Counted from the stretch's first letter, positions 16,470 through 24,934 are shown. The stretch is DNA of 64,000 nt from a bacterium (GCA_013823945.1 PNMZ01000002.1:248001-312000), one strand, 5' to 3'. A program made the numbers and translations. Notes: generated from the letters alone by a model not told the origin.

Positions 16470-18320
16470 GTGGTTACGGCATTTCAGCGATTGGGACTCC
16501 GGGGTTGGTTAACACTAGGATGCTTTGTTGCGCTGTTGCTCTGCTTTGTTCCGGGCTTGACGTGGATGGCATATTTGTCGATCTTGTTCGGTAGCGTACT
16601 CGCATTGGGTTCTGCGTGGGAGTCATTGCGTCAGCGACAGTTGGATGTCAATTTGTTGATGGTTTTGGCGGCGGTGGGAGCGGTGACGGTCGGAAGACCG
16701 GAGGATGCGGCGATGCTCCTTTTCCTCTTTAGTTTGAGCTCAACGCTGGAGGACTTTGCTTTGGGCAAGACGAAATCGGCGATTGCGGCGCTTGTGAAGC
16801 TGAGGCCGCAGAGGGCTCTTCGAGTAACTGATTCCGGGACAGTTGAGGTCTCGGTTGAAGAGTTGGTGGTAGGGGATTTAGTGCGTGTGAATTCTTTTGA
16901 GCGGTTGCCAGCAGATGGGGAAGTGGTGAGTGGCGAGAGTTCGGTGGATGCGAGTGCGATGACGGGAGAATCGCAACCGGTGCCAGTCGGGATTGGCCAA
17001 GAGGTTATGGGGGGGACACAGAACTTGGAAGGAACCTTGACGGTAAGAGTGAGCCGAAGGGTGGGTGATTCGGCCCTTGACCGGATCGTGGGATTGGTCG
17101 CAGACGCGCAGGAAAATAAGGCAAGTGGGGAGCGGATTTCGGCTTGGTTTGGTCAGTGGTATACGATCTTGGTTTTGTTGGCGTTTGGGGTGTCGTTAGG
17201 TATTCGGTTGTGGCTGGGCCAGGGGTGGGACTCGGCATTCTATGCGGCACTTGTTCTTTTGGTGGGAATGAGTCCGTGTGCCTTGGTCATTTCTGTCCCG
17301 GCATCAACTTTGAGTGCGTTGGCGCACGCGGCAAGGCGAGGGATTTTGGTGCGGGGAGGAGCGTATATTGAGGCGGCGGCGAGGGTGGATTTTGTGGCGG
17401 TGGATAAGACGGGGACTTTAACGGTTGGTCGACCGGAAATGATTTCGGGGTGGGTTTTTTCTCAAAAGGGCTTACAGGATTGGCGGGTAGTGCCTGAATT
17501 CATGCGTCGGGTGGCGGCGGTTGAAGCAGGGAGTTCGCATCCATTGGCGAAGGCACTTGTACGGTCAGTTGATGAGACAGTTGTAGGGGTGGAGATACGG
17601 ACGATTCCGGGGAAGGGGTTGGTTGGTACTGTTGATGGACAGGAGATTTGGGTGGGGAATGATCGGCTTTTGATGGAGCAAGGATTTGAACTCCCGCCGG
17701 AGATTCAAGCAAAAGCGGCAGAGGAGAAAGCGCAAGGACGCACGATGGTTTATGCTGCAGGTTCAGGATATGTGGCTTTGGCGACTTTTGCGGATGAAAT
17801 TCGGAAAGATGCTCGCGAGGTTTTAGAAGATCTCCGGAATTTGGGGGTCAAGGAAGTAGTGATGCTCACGGGGGACAAGCCAGAAACAGCCGCAATTGTC
17901 GCCAAGGAAGTGGGGATTGATAGGGTTGATGCGGCATTGCTGCCAGAAGATAAAGTGACCCATATTCAGGAATTGGCTAGGAAAGGATCGGTTTTGATGG
18001 TTGGGGATGGGGTGAACGATGCACCCAGTTTGGCTCAAGCGACGATAGGAGTGGCGATGGGAGGGCTGGGTTCGGATGTCGCTTTGGAAGCGGCGGATGT
18101 GGTTTTGGCGAGTGACCAGTTGAACCGGATTCCGGAATTGATCCGATTGGGGCGGAGGACGAAAGGGGTTATTTTGGCTAATTTGGTGATCGCGGGGACA
18201 GTGATTGTGGTTTTGATTTTAAGTTCATTTCTATTCAAGTTGCCGCTTCCGGTGGCGGTTGTGGCGCATGAAGGTTCGACCCTCTTGGTGATTTTGAATG
18301 GGCTTCGGCTCTTGCGGTGA
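16470..18320 (+). CDS. P1B-type (P1B-4-like) heavy-metal translocating ATPase
   Basis: A 616-residue polytopic efflux pump. It has no N-terminal metal-binding (HMA) domain. Visible landmarks are the actuator motif TGES (in DASAMTGESQPVPV), the membrane metal motif SPC at ~268 (GMSPCALVISVPAS), the phosphorylation site DKTGTLT at ~311, GDGVNDAPSLAQATIGVAMG at ~511, and HEGST in the last helix (~600). SPC together with HEG(G/S)T defines the P1B-4 group (CoaT, CtpD, PfeT), which exports Co2+, Fe2+, Zn2+ or related ions. The ion cannot be decided here. No metalloregulator gene is adjacent. The stop overlaps the open frame of the next gene, but that gene's likely ATG is 35 bases after it. Confidence 0.92.
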   Translation: MVTAFQRLGLRGWLTLGCFVALLLCFVPGLTWMAYLSILFGSVLALGSAWESLRQRQLDVNLLMVLAAVGAVTVGRPEDAAMLLFLFSLSSTLEDFALGKTKSAIAALVKLRPQRALRVTDSGTVEVSVEELVVGDLVRVNSFERLPADGEVVSGESSVDASAMTGESQPVPVGIGQEVMGGTQNLEGTLTVRVSRRVGDSALDRIVGLVADAQENKASGERISAWFGQWYTILVLLAFGVSLGIRLWLGQGWDSAFYAALVLLVGMSPCALVISVPASTLSALAHAARRGILVRGGAYIEAAARVDFVAVDKTGTLTVGRPEMISGWVFSQKGLQDWRVVPEFMRRVAAVEAGSSHPLAKALVRSVDETVVGVEIRTIPGKGLVGTVDGQEIWVGNDRLLMEQGFELPPEIQAKAAEEKAQGRTMVYAAGSGYVALATFADEIRKDAREVLEDLRNLGVKEVVMLTGDKPETAAIVAKEVGIDRVDAALLPEDKVTHIQELARKGSVLMVGDGVNDAPSLAQATIGVAMGGLGSDVALEAADVVLASDQLNRIPELIRLGRRTKGVILANLVIAGTVIVVLILSSFLFKLPLPVAVVAHEGSTLLVILNGLRLLR

Positions 18321-18354
18321 CTTAGGAGCGGTCTTTGGGGCAAAATGGGGAGTG

Positions 18355-19341
18355 ATGAAGAATTGGCTTATTGGTGGTGTCGCAGCTCTTGCGATGGCAA
18401 TGGTTGGATGTTCGGCTCCGGCTGCAGGTGGCGGTGAAACACCAGATCCGGCTAAGGAGGGCGAAGCAAAGAAGTTTAAGATTGCGGTGAGCATCCCAAC
18501 AGCGACGCACGGTTGGACGGCGGGGGTTGTTGATTGGGCGGAGAAAGCAAAAGAGAAGTTTGCTGGTGATGCAGAGATCACGATTTATGCTTCGGAGTCC
18601 GTTGACGACCAAGCGGATAAATTGGGAACGCTGGCCACCCAGGGCTACGATGGACTTGTGATTTTGTCATTTGATCCAGCGGCGGTCACTCCGGCGGTCA
18701 AGATGAACCGAGATTCATTTGGTTACATTGTGAGTGTTGACCGGGGCTTGGCGGAACCAATTGCGGATGTTTGGATGCGGGGTGACAATATGAAATTTGG
18801 CTCAGAAGCGGCGAAGTTCATGTCGGAAAAATTGGGGGGTAAAGGGAACATCTTGGTTCTGCGCGGGATGGCTGGTCCAGTTGACGAAGATCGAGTGAAA
18901 GGCTTTGAAGAAGTGATGAAAGGATTCCCGGATATCAAGATATTGGCAATGCAGCCGGGTGATTGGAATCAGGATAAGGCATTCACGGTAACGCAGAACC
19001 TTCTTTTGAAGCACAAAGATGTTGATGCAATCTGGGCCGCGGATGACGACATGGCTTTGGGTGCTGAGAAAGCCCTCACTGAAGCTGGTTTGTCAGATGT
19101 ATGGCTTGTCGGTGGTGGAGGAAGTAAAGTAGTTGTGAAGCGGGTTATGGATGGGGACAAGATGTTCCCGGCGACCGTGACCTACTCGCCGAAGATGATT
19201 GAACTTGCGATTGAGCGGATGGTTATGGATTTGAAAGCAGGGAAAAAGCCGAGTGGTACCCAAGTGGATGAAGTCTTGCCGGTGGATTTGGTATTGCCAG
19301 CCAATGCAAAGGATCACTATTTCGAAGACTCTGTTTACTAG
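18355..19341 (+). CDS. Sugar-type periplasmic substrate-binding lipoprotein (RbsB-like)
   Basis: A ~328-residue lipoprotein. Signal peptide KNWLIGGVAALAMAMVGC ends in a lipobox Cys, followed by an Ala/Gly-rich linker. The body is a type-I periplasmic binding fold of the ribose/galactose class: KIAVSIPTATHGWTAG, YDGLVILSFDPAAV, GGKGNILVLRGMAGP..DRVKGFEEVM, DAIWAADDDMALGAEKAL. Such proteins deliver sugars to an ABC permease, but no permease or ATPase genes are next to it, so it is an orphan in this window. The frame is open from 18298, but ATG 18355 begins the lipoprotein signal. Terminator at 19355. Confidence 0.88.
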   Translation: MKNWLIGGVAALAMAMVGCSAPAAGGGETPDPAKEGEAKKFKIAVSIPTATHGWTAGVVDWAEKAKEKFAGDAEITIYASESVDDQADKLGTLATQGYDGLVILSFDPAAVTPAVKMNRDSFGYIVSVDRGLAEPIADVWMRGDNMKFGSEAAKFMSEKLGGKGNILVLRGMAGPVDEDRVKGFEEVMKGFPDIKILAMQPGDWNQDKAFTVTQNLLLKHKDVDAIWAADDDMALGAEKALTEAGLSDVWLVGGGGSKVVVKRVMDGDKMFPATVTYSPKMIELAIERMVMDLKAGKKPSGTQVDEVLPVDLVLPANAKDHYFEDSVY

Positions 19342-19354
19342 GAGTTGAAACGAG

Positions 19355-19396
19355 AAAGCCCCCCAGTTCAGCGGCGAACGGGGGGGCTTTTTATTT
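19355..19396. terminator. Bidirectional terminator between convergent genes
   Basis: Stem AAAGCCCCCC (19355-19364) with GGGGGGCTTT (19381-19390), followed on the + strand by TTATTTT and on the minus strand by a CTTTC stretch. It serves the sugar-binding lipoprotein and, less strongly, the convergent thioredoxin gene. Confidence 0.88.
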
Positions 19397-19400
19397 TAAG

Positions 19401-19928
19401 TTAGTTCCTTTGGGCTTTACTGGTGGAAATGATTTGCTCAAGTTTTTCGGTGGTGAGAGGATCCTCTTGAGCATTGGGGAAGCCTTGGAACCGAACAACT
19501 TTGTCGGCACTGATGACCATGACGTGCGGAATTCCCTTTACGCCGAGAGCCTTGCTCATTTTCTTGGCGGGATCGGATGTGATGATGTACTTCGTCTCGT
19601 GGTTTTCGAGGAATGGGTTAAGGGTTGATGCTGGCTCGTCGGAGACCCCAACGATGACGAGGTCATCGCCGAATTTGGTTTGCCATTCGTTGAGTTTGGG
19701 GGAGAAGGCTCGGCAGGGTCCGCACCAAGTTGCCCAGAAGTCGACCAGGACAACTTTGCCTTTGAGATCGGGGACTTTACCTTTGATGTTTTCGCCAAAG
19801 AACATTTCGGGAGCGGCTTTTCCCCGGAAATCGTTGGTGGCGTAGAGTTCCTTCTTAATGTCGGTTGCTGGGTAGCCCTTATCGGGGGTTGCGAGGATTA
19901 CAGAAGCGAGGGCGAGGGTCGTGATCAT
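19401..19928 (-). CDS. TlpA-like thioredoxin-family protein
   Basis: A 175-residue secreted thiol-disulfide oxidoreductase. A short signal peptide (ITTLALASVILAT) is followed by a TlpA/ResA-type thioredoxin fold with the active site WCGPC (Cys69 and Cys72 in DFWATWCGPCRAF), an AhpC/TSA-like DEPASTLNPFL region and the cis-proline in GVKGIPHVMVI. TlpA-like proteins reduce disulfides in the periplasm, for example during cytochrome maturation, or repair oxidised proteins. It may supply electrons to the exported peroxidase at 13594, by inference only. Start ATG 19928. Confidence 0.9.
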   Translation of the reverse strand: MITTLALASVILATPDKGYPATDIKKELYATNDFRGKAAPEMFFGENIKGKVPDLKGKVVLVDFWATWCGPCRAFSPKLNEWQTKFGDDLVIVGVSDEPASTLNPFLENHETKYIITSDPAKKMSKALGVKGIPHVMVISADKVVRFQGFPNAQEDPLTTEKLEQIISTSKAQRN

Positions 19929-19969
19929 GGTTTTGTTATCCTTAAGACGGTTCTATTGTACTGAATGCT

Positions 19970-20452
19970 TTAGTGGCGAGGAAAGTTCGGCGCAGTAGTG
20001 ATCATGTAGACCTGTCCGTGGTGGTAGCCGGGGTGGAATCCGAGACGGACAAATGCACCTTCGCCTGGGATGATGGGGCCGAGGGCGGACTTGAGCTCTT
20101 TGGTTCGAAGTGATTCCCCTTGGGCATACAGTTTTTCTATCCATTGATCAGCGATCTCAAGAGCTTGGTTGACGAAAGAGGGTGTGATTTCATCTTCTGT
20201 GAAGGGGAAGGGAAGTTCATTGACGGCTCCGTCGGTCGCGGCTGATTTGATTCTGTCCTCTAGAGAGGTTAATTCGGCATCGAAAAGTTGAGAAGCAAAT
20301 GAGATTTCGACTCCGGCAACGTGGATGGCCATTTCGCCGATGGTGAGGGTGTTTTCGTGGAGGCGGAAGTTGAGTTGGCCCTGGGACAGGGATTTGATTG
20401 AGTCGGTGAATCGGGATCGGCTGAGGGCGCGGGTGGCGATGAAGTCTTGCAT
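19970..20452 (-). CDS. DinB-like protein, second copy
   Basis: A ~160-residue DinB-superfamily four-helix protein. The start MQDFIATRALSRSRFTDSI and the histidines in MAIHVAGVEISF and FHPGYHHGQVYMI give the usual three-His metal-site pattern. The open frame extends upstream to 20593 but would overlap the divergent hydrolase gene, so ATG 20452 is chosen. It is distinct from the DinB-like protein at 1564, with low similarity. The enzymatic role of this subgroup is unknown. Confidence 0.8.
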   Translation of the reverse strand: MQDFIATRALSRSRFTDSIKSLSQGQLNFRLHENTLTIGEMAIHVAGVEISFASQLFDAELTSLEDRIKSAATDGAVNELPFPFTEDEITPSFVNQALEIADQWIEKLYAQGESLRTKELKSALGPIIPGEGAFVRLGFHPGYHHGQVYMITTAPNFPRH

Positions 20453-20504
20453 TCGAGGATTATTTTGACTCGTATTTTTAACCAAGTAGTGGTAGTTTGC
20501 AATT

Positions 20505-21326
20505 ATGATTTGGATGCTCGGTGTAATGGCAATTGGATTCGGGAATGAGGGCGAGTCTACAGAATCGGCTCGATTTGACGTGATGAGTTTCAATATTCGA
20601 TATGGCGATGCAGCGGATGGTCCAGATCGTTGGGAGTTAAGACGGGATGGGGTTGTTGACCGTGTGAAGGCGCCTCAGCCAATGGTCTTTGGGGTTCAAG
20701 AAGCCTTGGGATACCAGGTGGAGTTCATTGCGGAACGCTTCCCTGACTATGAATGGGTTGGAGTCGGACGTGATGACGGAAAAATGAAAGGTGAATTATC
20801 GGCAATCTTTGTCCGGAAAGGGTTGCGAGTTGGTGATCGGTCGGGAACCCGGTGGATTAGCCCGACTCCGGAAGTAGCAGGGTCTTTGGGGGGTGATGCA
20901 ACACTGCCGAGAGTTTTTACTTGGGTTGTGGTTCGGGTGGAAGGGAAAGAGATTTTGGTGATCAATACCCATTGGGATCATCGTTCTGAGTCGGCGAGAC
21001 TTTTGGGAGCGGAGCAAATTTCAGCTTTTGCGGACAACCATTCTGGAATGCGCACCGTTTTAATGGGTGATTTCAACTGTGAATTGAATTCTGCGCCGGT
21101 AAGAAAATTGATTGAAGTTGGATTCAATCCGTTGGGGATACAATCTGGACCGAAATTTACGTTCAATGCTTTCAATCCCGATGCGACGAGCGGCGGTTTG
21201 ATTGACCATATTTTCTACCGGGGGGCACTGAGCTCCGAGGGGGTGGTGGTAGATGATTCGAAAATGCACAACGGAAGGTTTCCGAGTGATCATTTTCCGG
21301 TGGTCGCATCATTTGTTCTCAAATGA
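20505..21326 (+). CDS. Endonuclease/exonuclease/phosphatase (EEP) family hydrolase, probably exported
   Basis: A 273-residue metal-dependent phosphodiesterase or phosphatase. A short hydrophobic start (MIWMLGVMAIGFG) suggests export. EEP signatures are present: DVMSFNIRYG, FGVQEAL (metal Glu), NTHWDHRSESAR, MGDFNCELNSAP and the C-terminal SDHFPVVASF (Asp-His pair). The combination resembles secreted EEP proteins annotated as hydrolases in polysaccharide or nucleic-acid scavenging rather than DNA repair. It diverges from the DinB-like gene with 52 bases between starts, and its stop lies two bases from the convergent MFS gene. Confidence 0.88.
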   Translation: MIWMLGVMAIGFGNEGESTESARFDVMSFNIRYGDAADGPDRWELRRDGVVDRVKAPQPMVFGVQEALGYQVEFIAERFPDYEWVGVGRDDGKMKGELSAIFVRKGLRVGDRSGTRWISPTPEVAGSLGGDATLPRVFTWVVVRVEGKEILVINTHWDHRSESARLLGAEQISAFADNHSGMRTVLMGDFNCELNSAPVRKLIEVGFNPLGIQSGPKFTFNAFNPDATSGGLIDHIFYRGALSSEGVVVDDSKMHNGRFPSDHFPVVASFVLK

Positions 21327-21328
21327 CT

Positions 21329-22492
21329 TTAATCTGATTTCTCGTCCGGGTTGGCTTTGACAACCTTGATTCGGTGGGCGAGGATGGGGATATTGGGGAG
21401 CAGAAGGGCGGACGATGCGAGCATGGCCCATCGGAACCCAGCGAATTGGGAGATGGAACCTAGGACGGGGCCGCTGAGAATTTCTCCGAAGCTGTGGGCT
21501 TGCCCGGCGAAACTGAGGACGGTGGCTCGGACATTGGATTCGGCACGGCGGTTGAGCCAGGCTTTGATAAGGGGATCGAGAGCGCGTCGGGCGATGCGGA
21601 CGGCGAAGAATGCACAGATGACAACCGGGAAGATGTCGGCCCAGCCAAACACGACCATCCCGACAGCGATTGAGATGACGAGACCGAGGATGATCTGAAG
21701 GATTTTGAGCGGAGGGAGTTCAGTTTTGGCACGATTGACGATGGCGAGAACGATGATTGTTCCGAGCATGACTCCGCTTTGGAGCAGGGCCCAGATTCCT
21801 TCGGGGTTGTTGAACAGGGTTGGGAGGTCGAATGAGTCGAGGAATCTCTTTTGCCAAAGGCGATCCATGGCTTCGGAACTGAATCCGACGAACATAGTCG
21901 TGAGGACGACGGCAACAAGAGCGGCTCGAGTTTTGATGAGATTGAAGCCGTCTTTAAGGGTTTGAATGAGGTCGCCGAAATTGTGAGTGTGATCAGGGGC
22001 GCGGTGAAATCCCTTTTCGGTGGCAAGTAGCTGATAGACGACGCCGAGGATGATGAAAGCGACTGCTCCGGCAAGAATGGATGCGCGAAGGGAGATGAAG
22101 CTGAATCCGAATGCGGCCCAAACACCGATGAATCGTCCCGCGAGGCTGTATTGGTTTCCGCTGATGAAGGCTTGGTCAGCAGATATTTCTGGGGTGACGG
22201 CGGTGAGTTCGTCGGCGATCCAGGCTTCTCGAGCACCGGAAAGGAAAGTCTCGGAGATTCCCCAAACGACGGCTCCGAGAGCGAGAAGTGCGAAGGGGGT
22301 GCTGAAGCCGGTGATGAGGAACGCTACGCCGGCGAGGAGGTAGCTGAGGGTGACGCTGAGTTTGCGGCTGTAGACGTCGGCGATTACACCGGTGGGGACT
22401 TCACCGAGGAATATTGTGATCTCGAAGATGGTTCCGAGGATGACGAGTTGGAAATCGTTGAGGTTGGCTTCTTTGATAAAGTAGACCGCCAT
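21329..22492 (-). CDS. Major facilitator superfamily transporter
   Basis: A polytopic transporter, 387 residues from ATG 22492, with ~11-12 hydrophobic segments. The MFS signature between helices 2 and 3 is seen in GEVPTGVIADVYSRKLSV. An acid/aromatic pattern GISETFLSGAREAWIADEL resembles drug or metabolite permeases of the tetracycline-like group. Upstream of the ATG the frame stays open for 27 codons (LKLYRALLFTDGIINSIIGTL) and reads like the missing first half of helix 1, although no ATG, GTG or TTG is present there. A GGAA precedes ATG 22492. Substrate unknown. Convergent with the EEP hydrolase gene. Confidence 0.85.
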   Translation of the reverse strand: MAVYFIKEANLNDFQLVILGTIFEITIFLGEVPTGVIADVYSRKLSVTLSYLLAGVAFLITGFSTPFALLALGAVVWGISETFLSGAREAWIADELTAVTPEISADQAFISGNQYSLAGRFIGVWAAFGFSFISLRASILAGAVAFIILGVVYQLLATEKGFHRAPDHTHNFGDLIQTLKDGFNLIKTRAALVAVVLTTMFVGFSSEAMDRLWQKRFLDSFDLPTLFNNPEGIWALLQSGVMLGTIIVLAIVNRAKTELPPLKILQIILGLVISIAVGMVVFGWADIFPVVICAFFAVRIARRALDPLIKAWLNRRAESNVRATVLSFAGQAHSFGEILSGPVLGSISQFAGFRWAMLASSALLLPNIPILAHRIKVVKANPDEKSD

Positions 22493-22622
22493 GAGGGTTC
22501 CGATGATGGAGTTGATGATCCCGTCGGTGAAAAGCAGGGCTCGATAGAGTTTTAGCGGTTTGATTGCGGGATATTACTTGGTTAGCCGGGGTCAGAAAGG
22601 AGATATTTGTGGTTACGAGTTT

Positions 22623-22664
22623 GAAAAAATGAACCCCCTGAACCGAATTGAGTTACAGGGGGTT
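22623..22664 (-). terminator. Terminator of the rplJL operon
   Basis: Minus-strand stem of nine base pairs (22656-22664 with 22632-22640; AACCCCCTG/CAGGGGGTT) followed by ATTTTTTC. It lies 22 bases after the rplL stop. Confidence 0.87.
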
Positions 22665-22685
22665 TTGAGTTCTTGTAAGGGAATC

Positions 22686-23069
22686 TTACTTGACTTCGAC
22701 TTTTGCGCCGGCTTCTTCGAGCTTGGCTTTGAGTGCATCGGCTTCGTCTTTGCCGACTCCTTCCTTGAGCTTTTGGGGAGCGGTGTCGACCATGTCTTTT
22801 GCTTCCTTGAGTCCGAGGCCGAGGGCTTCTTTGACGACTTTGATGACGCCGAGTTTGTTGCCGCCTGCTTCTGCGAGGATGACATCAAATTCGGTCTTTT
22901 CTTCAGCGGCTTCGGCCGGTGCTCCACCACCCATCATCATGGGCATGCCCATCATGGGAGCGGCTGCGGTGACGCCGAACTTGTCTTCGAGAGCGGTTTT
23001 GAGTTCGCTCAATTCGAGAGCGGTCATTCCGCTGATTGATTCAACTAATTCTTCAACTTTGGTTGCCAT
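22686..23069 (-). CDS. rplL: 50S ribosomal protein L7/L12
   Basis: A 127-residue ribosomal stalk protein that recruits translational GTPases. The N-terminal dimerisation helices ([29 protein letters not shown]) are followed by a flexible Ala/Pro/Met hinge that is unusually methionine-rich ([12 protein letters not shown]), then the standard C-terminal domain ([44 protein letters not shown]). Full length. It lies 72 bases after rplJ in the normal order, followed by a terminator. Here rplJL is detached from rplKA and rpoB, which are usual neighbours. Confidence 0.98.
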   Translation of the reverse strand: MATKVEELVESISGMTALELSELKTALEDKFGVTAAAPMMGMPMMMGGGAPAEAAEEKTEFDVILAEAGGNKLGVIKVVKEALGLGLKEAKDMVDTAPQKLKEGVGKDEADALKAKLEEAGAKVEVK

Positions 23070-23141
23070 TGTTTTGTTTGTTTTGTTTTTTTGGTCTTGG
23101 CCCGGTTGGGGGCGGAGGGATGAAACTGTTTGAGCCTTGGC

Positions 23142-23687
23142 TTATGCAGCGGATTCGTTGACTTTGTCGCTGACGGCACCAATAACGCGGATTGGATCTG
23201 CGTAAAGGGCTTCGACGACGCCGACGAGGTTGGAGAGCGGAGCGGCCACGGCGCCAATAACTTGGGCAATGAGCACTTCTCGCGGCGGGAGCTTGCTGAG
23301 CACATCAACACTTTCGGCAGAGTAGGGTTTTCCATCAAGGAGTCCTCCTTTGACGACGAGTTTTTTGCTCGTCCTGGCGAAGTCCACAAGAACTTTTGCG
23401 CAGTCGGCTTCGTTTTCGTAAACGAATGCGTACGCGGTTGTTCCGTTGGTCATTTCTTCGCCGAGTTTGTTGGCGTCATCCCCAATTGCCTTTCGGAACA
23501 GGGTGTTTTTGATGACGTGCAGCTCCCCACCTTTTGCCTTGAGTTCTTTCCTCAAGGTTTGGATCTCCTTCACCGAGAGGCCACGGTAATCCGCGAAATA
23601 GACGCCGGCCGCACGCTGGTATTTCTCCTGCGTGGTGTCGACGACATTTGCCTTGGCTTGGATTTGGGGTTTTAGGGCTACTTCCAT
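23142..23687 (-). CDS. rplJ: 50S ribosomal protein L10
   Basis: A 181-residue protein that anchors the L7/L12 dimers to 23S rRNA. It shows VYFADYRGLSVKEIQTLRKELKAKGGELHVIKNTL and the C-terminal helix region LIAQVIGAVAAPLSNLVGVVEAL that binds L12. Start ATG 23687. It is preceded by a leader with an L10-leader-like core (23807-23858) and an intrinsic terminator hairpin (23719-23770). That fits autogenous regulation in which L10(L12)4 binds the leader. rplL follows 72 bases downstream. Confidence 0.98.
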   Translation of the reverse strand: MEVALKPQIQAKANVVDTTQEKYQRAAGVYFADYRGLSVKEIQTLRKELKAKGGELHVIKNTLFRKAIGDDANKLGEEMTNGTTAYAFVYENEADCAKVLVDFARTSKKLVVKGGLLDGKPYSAESVDVLSKLPPREVLIAQVIGAVAAPLSNLVGVVEALYADPIRVIGAVSDKVNESAA

Positions 23688-23718
23688 TTTGCCTTTGGAT
23701 ATTTTTGTTGTTGGTCAA

Positions 23719-23770
23719 CAAAAAAGGTCGGCTCTTGTCCAAGGTTTGAGGGACAGGAACCGACCTTTTG
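23719..23770 (-). terminator. Attenuator hairpin in the rplJ leader
   Basis: Minus-strand stem: 10 bp (23760-23769 with 23722-23731; AAAAGGTCGG/CCGACCTTTT) plus an inner 7 bp (23751-23757 with 23734-23740; CCTGTCC/GGACAAG). It is followed directly by a T-run from the A tract at 23720-23725. The hairpin ends 32 bases before the rplJ ATG and lies inside its leader, so it should act as a premature terminator. Confidence 0.78.
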
Positions 23771-23806
23771 AAACTGATTTCGCTGGGTTGTTTCGGTCTC
23801 TTTTTT

Positions 23807-23858
23807 CCTCGGCGGGCTGGTTTCTTATAGTTGCTTAATTGCAACGCCTGCTGTCTTT
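23807..23858 (-). promoter_or_regulatory. L10-leader-like RNA element upstream of rplJ
   Basis: The minus strand carries AAGACAGCAGGCG near 23846-23858 and CCCGCCGAGG near 23807-23816. These conserved blocks and their order resemble those I recall for the Rfam L10 leader, where L10 binds a kink-turn-like motif. Between them is a short TTGC...GCAA stem-loop. Combined with the terminator just downstream, this suggests transcriptional attenuation of rplJL by L10. Confidence 0.6.
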
Positions 23859-23921
23859 GGTTTTTGAGCCGTGTCGATTATGGCACGTTCAAGGCTTTGT
23901 TTGAATGGGACTGGAGGGTGA

Positions 23922-24479
23922 TTAGGGCTCGTGGTCTTCGGGGTGAGGGGTGAAATTCCAGTCGAAGTAGTTCATGAGGTCGGCGAGGGTGGGGTCAAAA
24001 TGTGGATGGTATGGGTGGATGTGGGGGAATGGGATTTCGACTTTGCCGGGTAAAAAACCGATTGATTTGAGGCTAAGGATTGCGGGATTAAGGTCGGGGG
24101 AATAGTAGTAGATGAGATTGTGGAAGTCGTAGACGATTTGGGTTTTTGATGGTTCGGAGTAGACCCAGATTTCGTGGCGGGCGTCGCCTTCGATGAACGA
24201 TTGGAAGGTCGTGAGGAATTCGTTCAGTTCGGTGTGCGTGAGCCAGGGGGATTGGTAGCGTCCGGGGAGGATTTCTTCATCGCGGGGGACATTGAGAACA
24301 TAGAGGATCGCGAATGGTTCGGGGAGATTTTGTTTGAGGAGATTGATAATTCGAATCGCGTTCTCTTGGAGGCCGATAACGAGGCGGTTGGGTTCAATTT
24401 CAAAGTGTCTGGGATAGTGATAGGCGGATGGTTTGGGGCCGGGGATGCCGAATTTGAAATTGAGATTGTCTTCGGTCAT
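23922..24479 (-). CDS. Hypothetical protein
   Basis: A 185-residue soluble protein with no signal peptide or membrane segment. It is rich in Pro, His and Tyr (AYHYPRHFEIEPNRLVIGLQ, PFPHIHPYHPHFDP), and the centre reads as mixed alpha/beta (FAILYVLNVPRDEEILPGRY, HEIWVYSEPSKTQIVYDFH). No family is recognised. It diverges from the PIN-like gene at 24519, with 39 bases between starts, so the two could be controlled together. Start ATG 24479. Confidence 0.7.
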   Translation of the reverse strand: MTEDNLNFKFGIPGPKPSAYHYPRHFEIEPNRLVIGLQENAIRIINLLKQNLPEPFAILYVLNVPRDEEILPGRYQSPWLTHTELNEFLTTFQSFIEGDARHEIWVYSEPSKTQIVYDFHNLIYYYSPDLNPAILSLKSIGFLPGKVEIPFPHIHPYHPHFDPTLADLMNYFDWNFTPHPEDHEP

Positions 24480-24518
24480 GGGAGCGAGTTTACTTGCTCA
24501 GATGGTTAAATTGGGGTT

Positions 24519-24848
24519 GTGAAAGTGTTGTTGGATGAGACGATTCCGGAGGGGTTGGCGGAACGGATGAGCGGGTTCAATGTTCTGGTTGCGCGGCGGA
24601 TGGGGATGGTGGGGAAGAGTCAGGGGGCGGTTTTGCGGGAGGTGGAGGATTCGGCGTTTGATGTGGTGGTGACGGCGGACCGGCGGATGAAATTTCCGGG
24701 GAGTAACCCGTATCCTCGGTTTGGGATTGTGGTGTTGGACATTTTGCCAGCGACGGAGGAGGGGTATTTGGAGCAGATGGATCGGATTCGGTCGGCGATT
24801 TTGGGGTCGAAGCCGGGGGTTGTGAGTACGGTTCGGTGGCCTCGGTGA
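24519..24848 (+). CDS. DUF5615-type PIN-like protein
   Basis: A 109-residue PIN-like domain. The acidic positions of the family are visible: LLDETIPEGLAERM near the N-terminus, the central Glu/Asp region LREVEDSAFDVVVTADRRM and the C-terminal half FGIVVLDILPATEEGYL. DUF5615 proteins are presumed ribonucleases and are often toxins paired with a DUF433 antitoxin, but no DUF433 gene is adjacent. The start may be GTG 24519 (GTGAAAGTGTTG). Together with the divergent hypothetical gene it might be an unrecognised toxin-antitoxin pair; this is speculative. Confidence 0.75.
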   Translation: MKVLLDETIPEGLAERMSGFNVLVARRMGMVGKSQGAVLREVEDSAFDVVVTADRRMKFPGSNPYPRFGIVVLDILPATEEGYLEQMDRIRSAILGSKPGVVSTVRWPR

Positions 24849-24934
24849 ATTGGATGTTTGTAGGCTATTTATATTGGTTTTGTACTATTCGTTCAAGTGA
24901 TTCGAACTGCGATGCCTTACCAGGAACAGCCACA

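Noticed and set aside
24892-24912. Possible tRNA T-arm (GTTCGAATC on the minus strand)
   Set aside because: The flanking bases do not form a 5-bp T stem, and no anticodon or acceptor stem can be placed.
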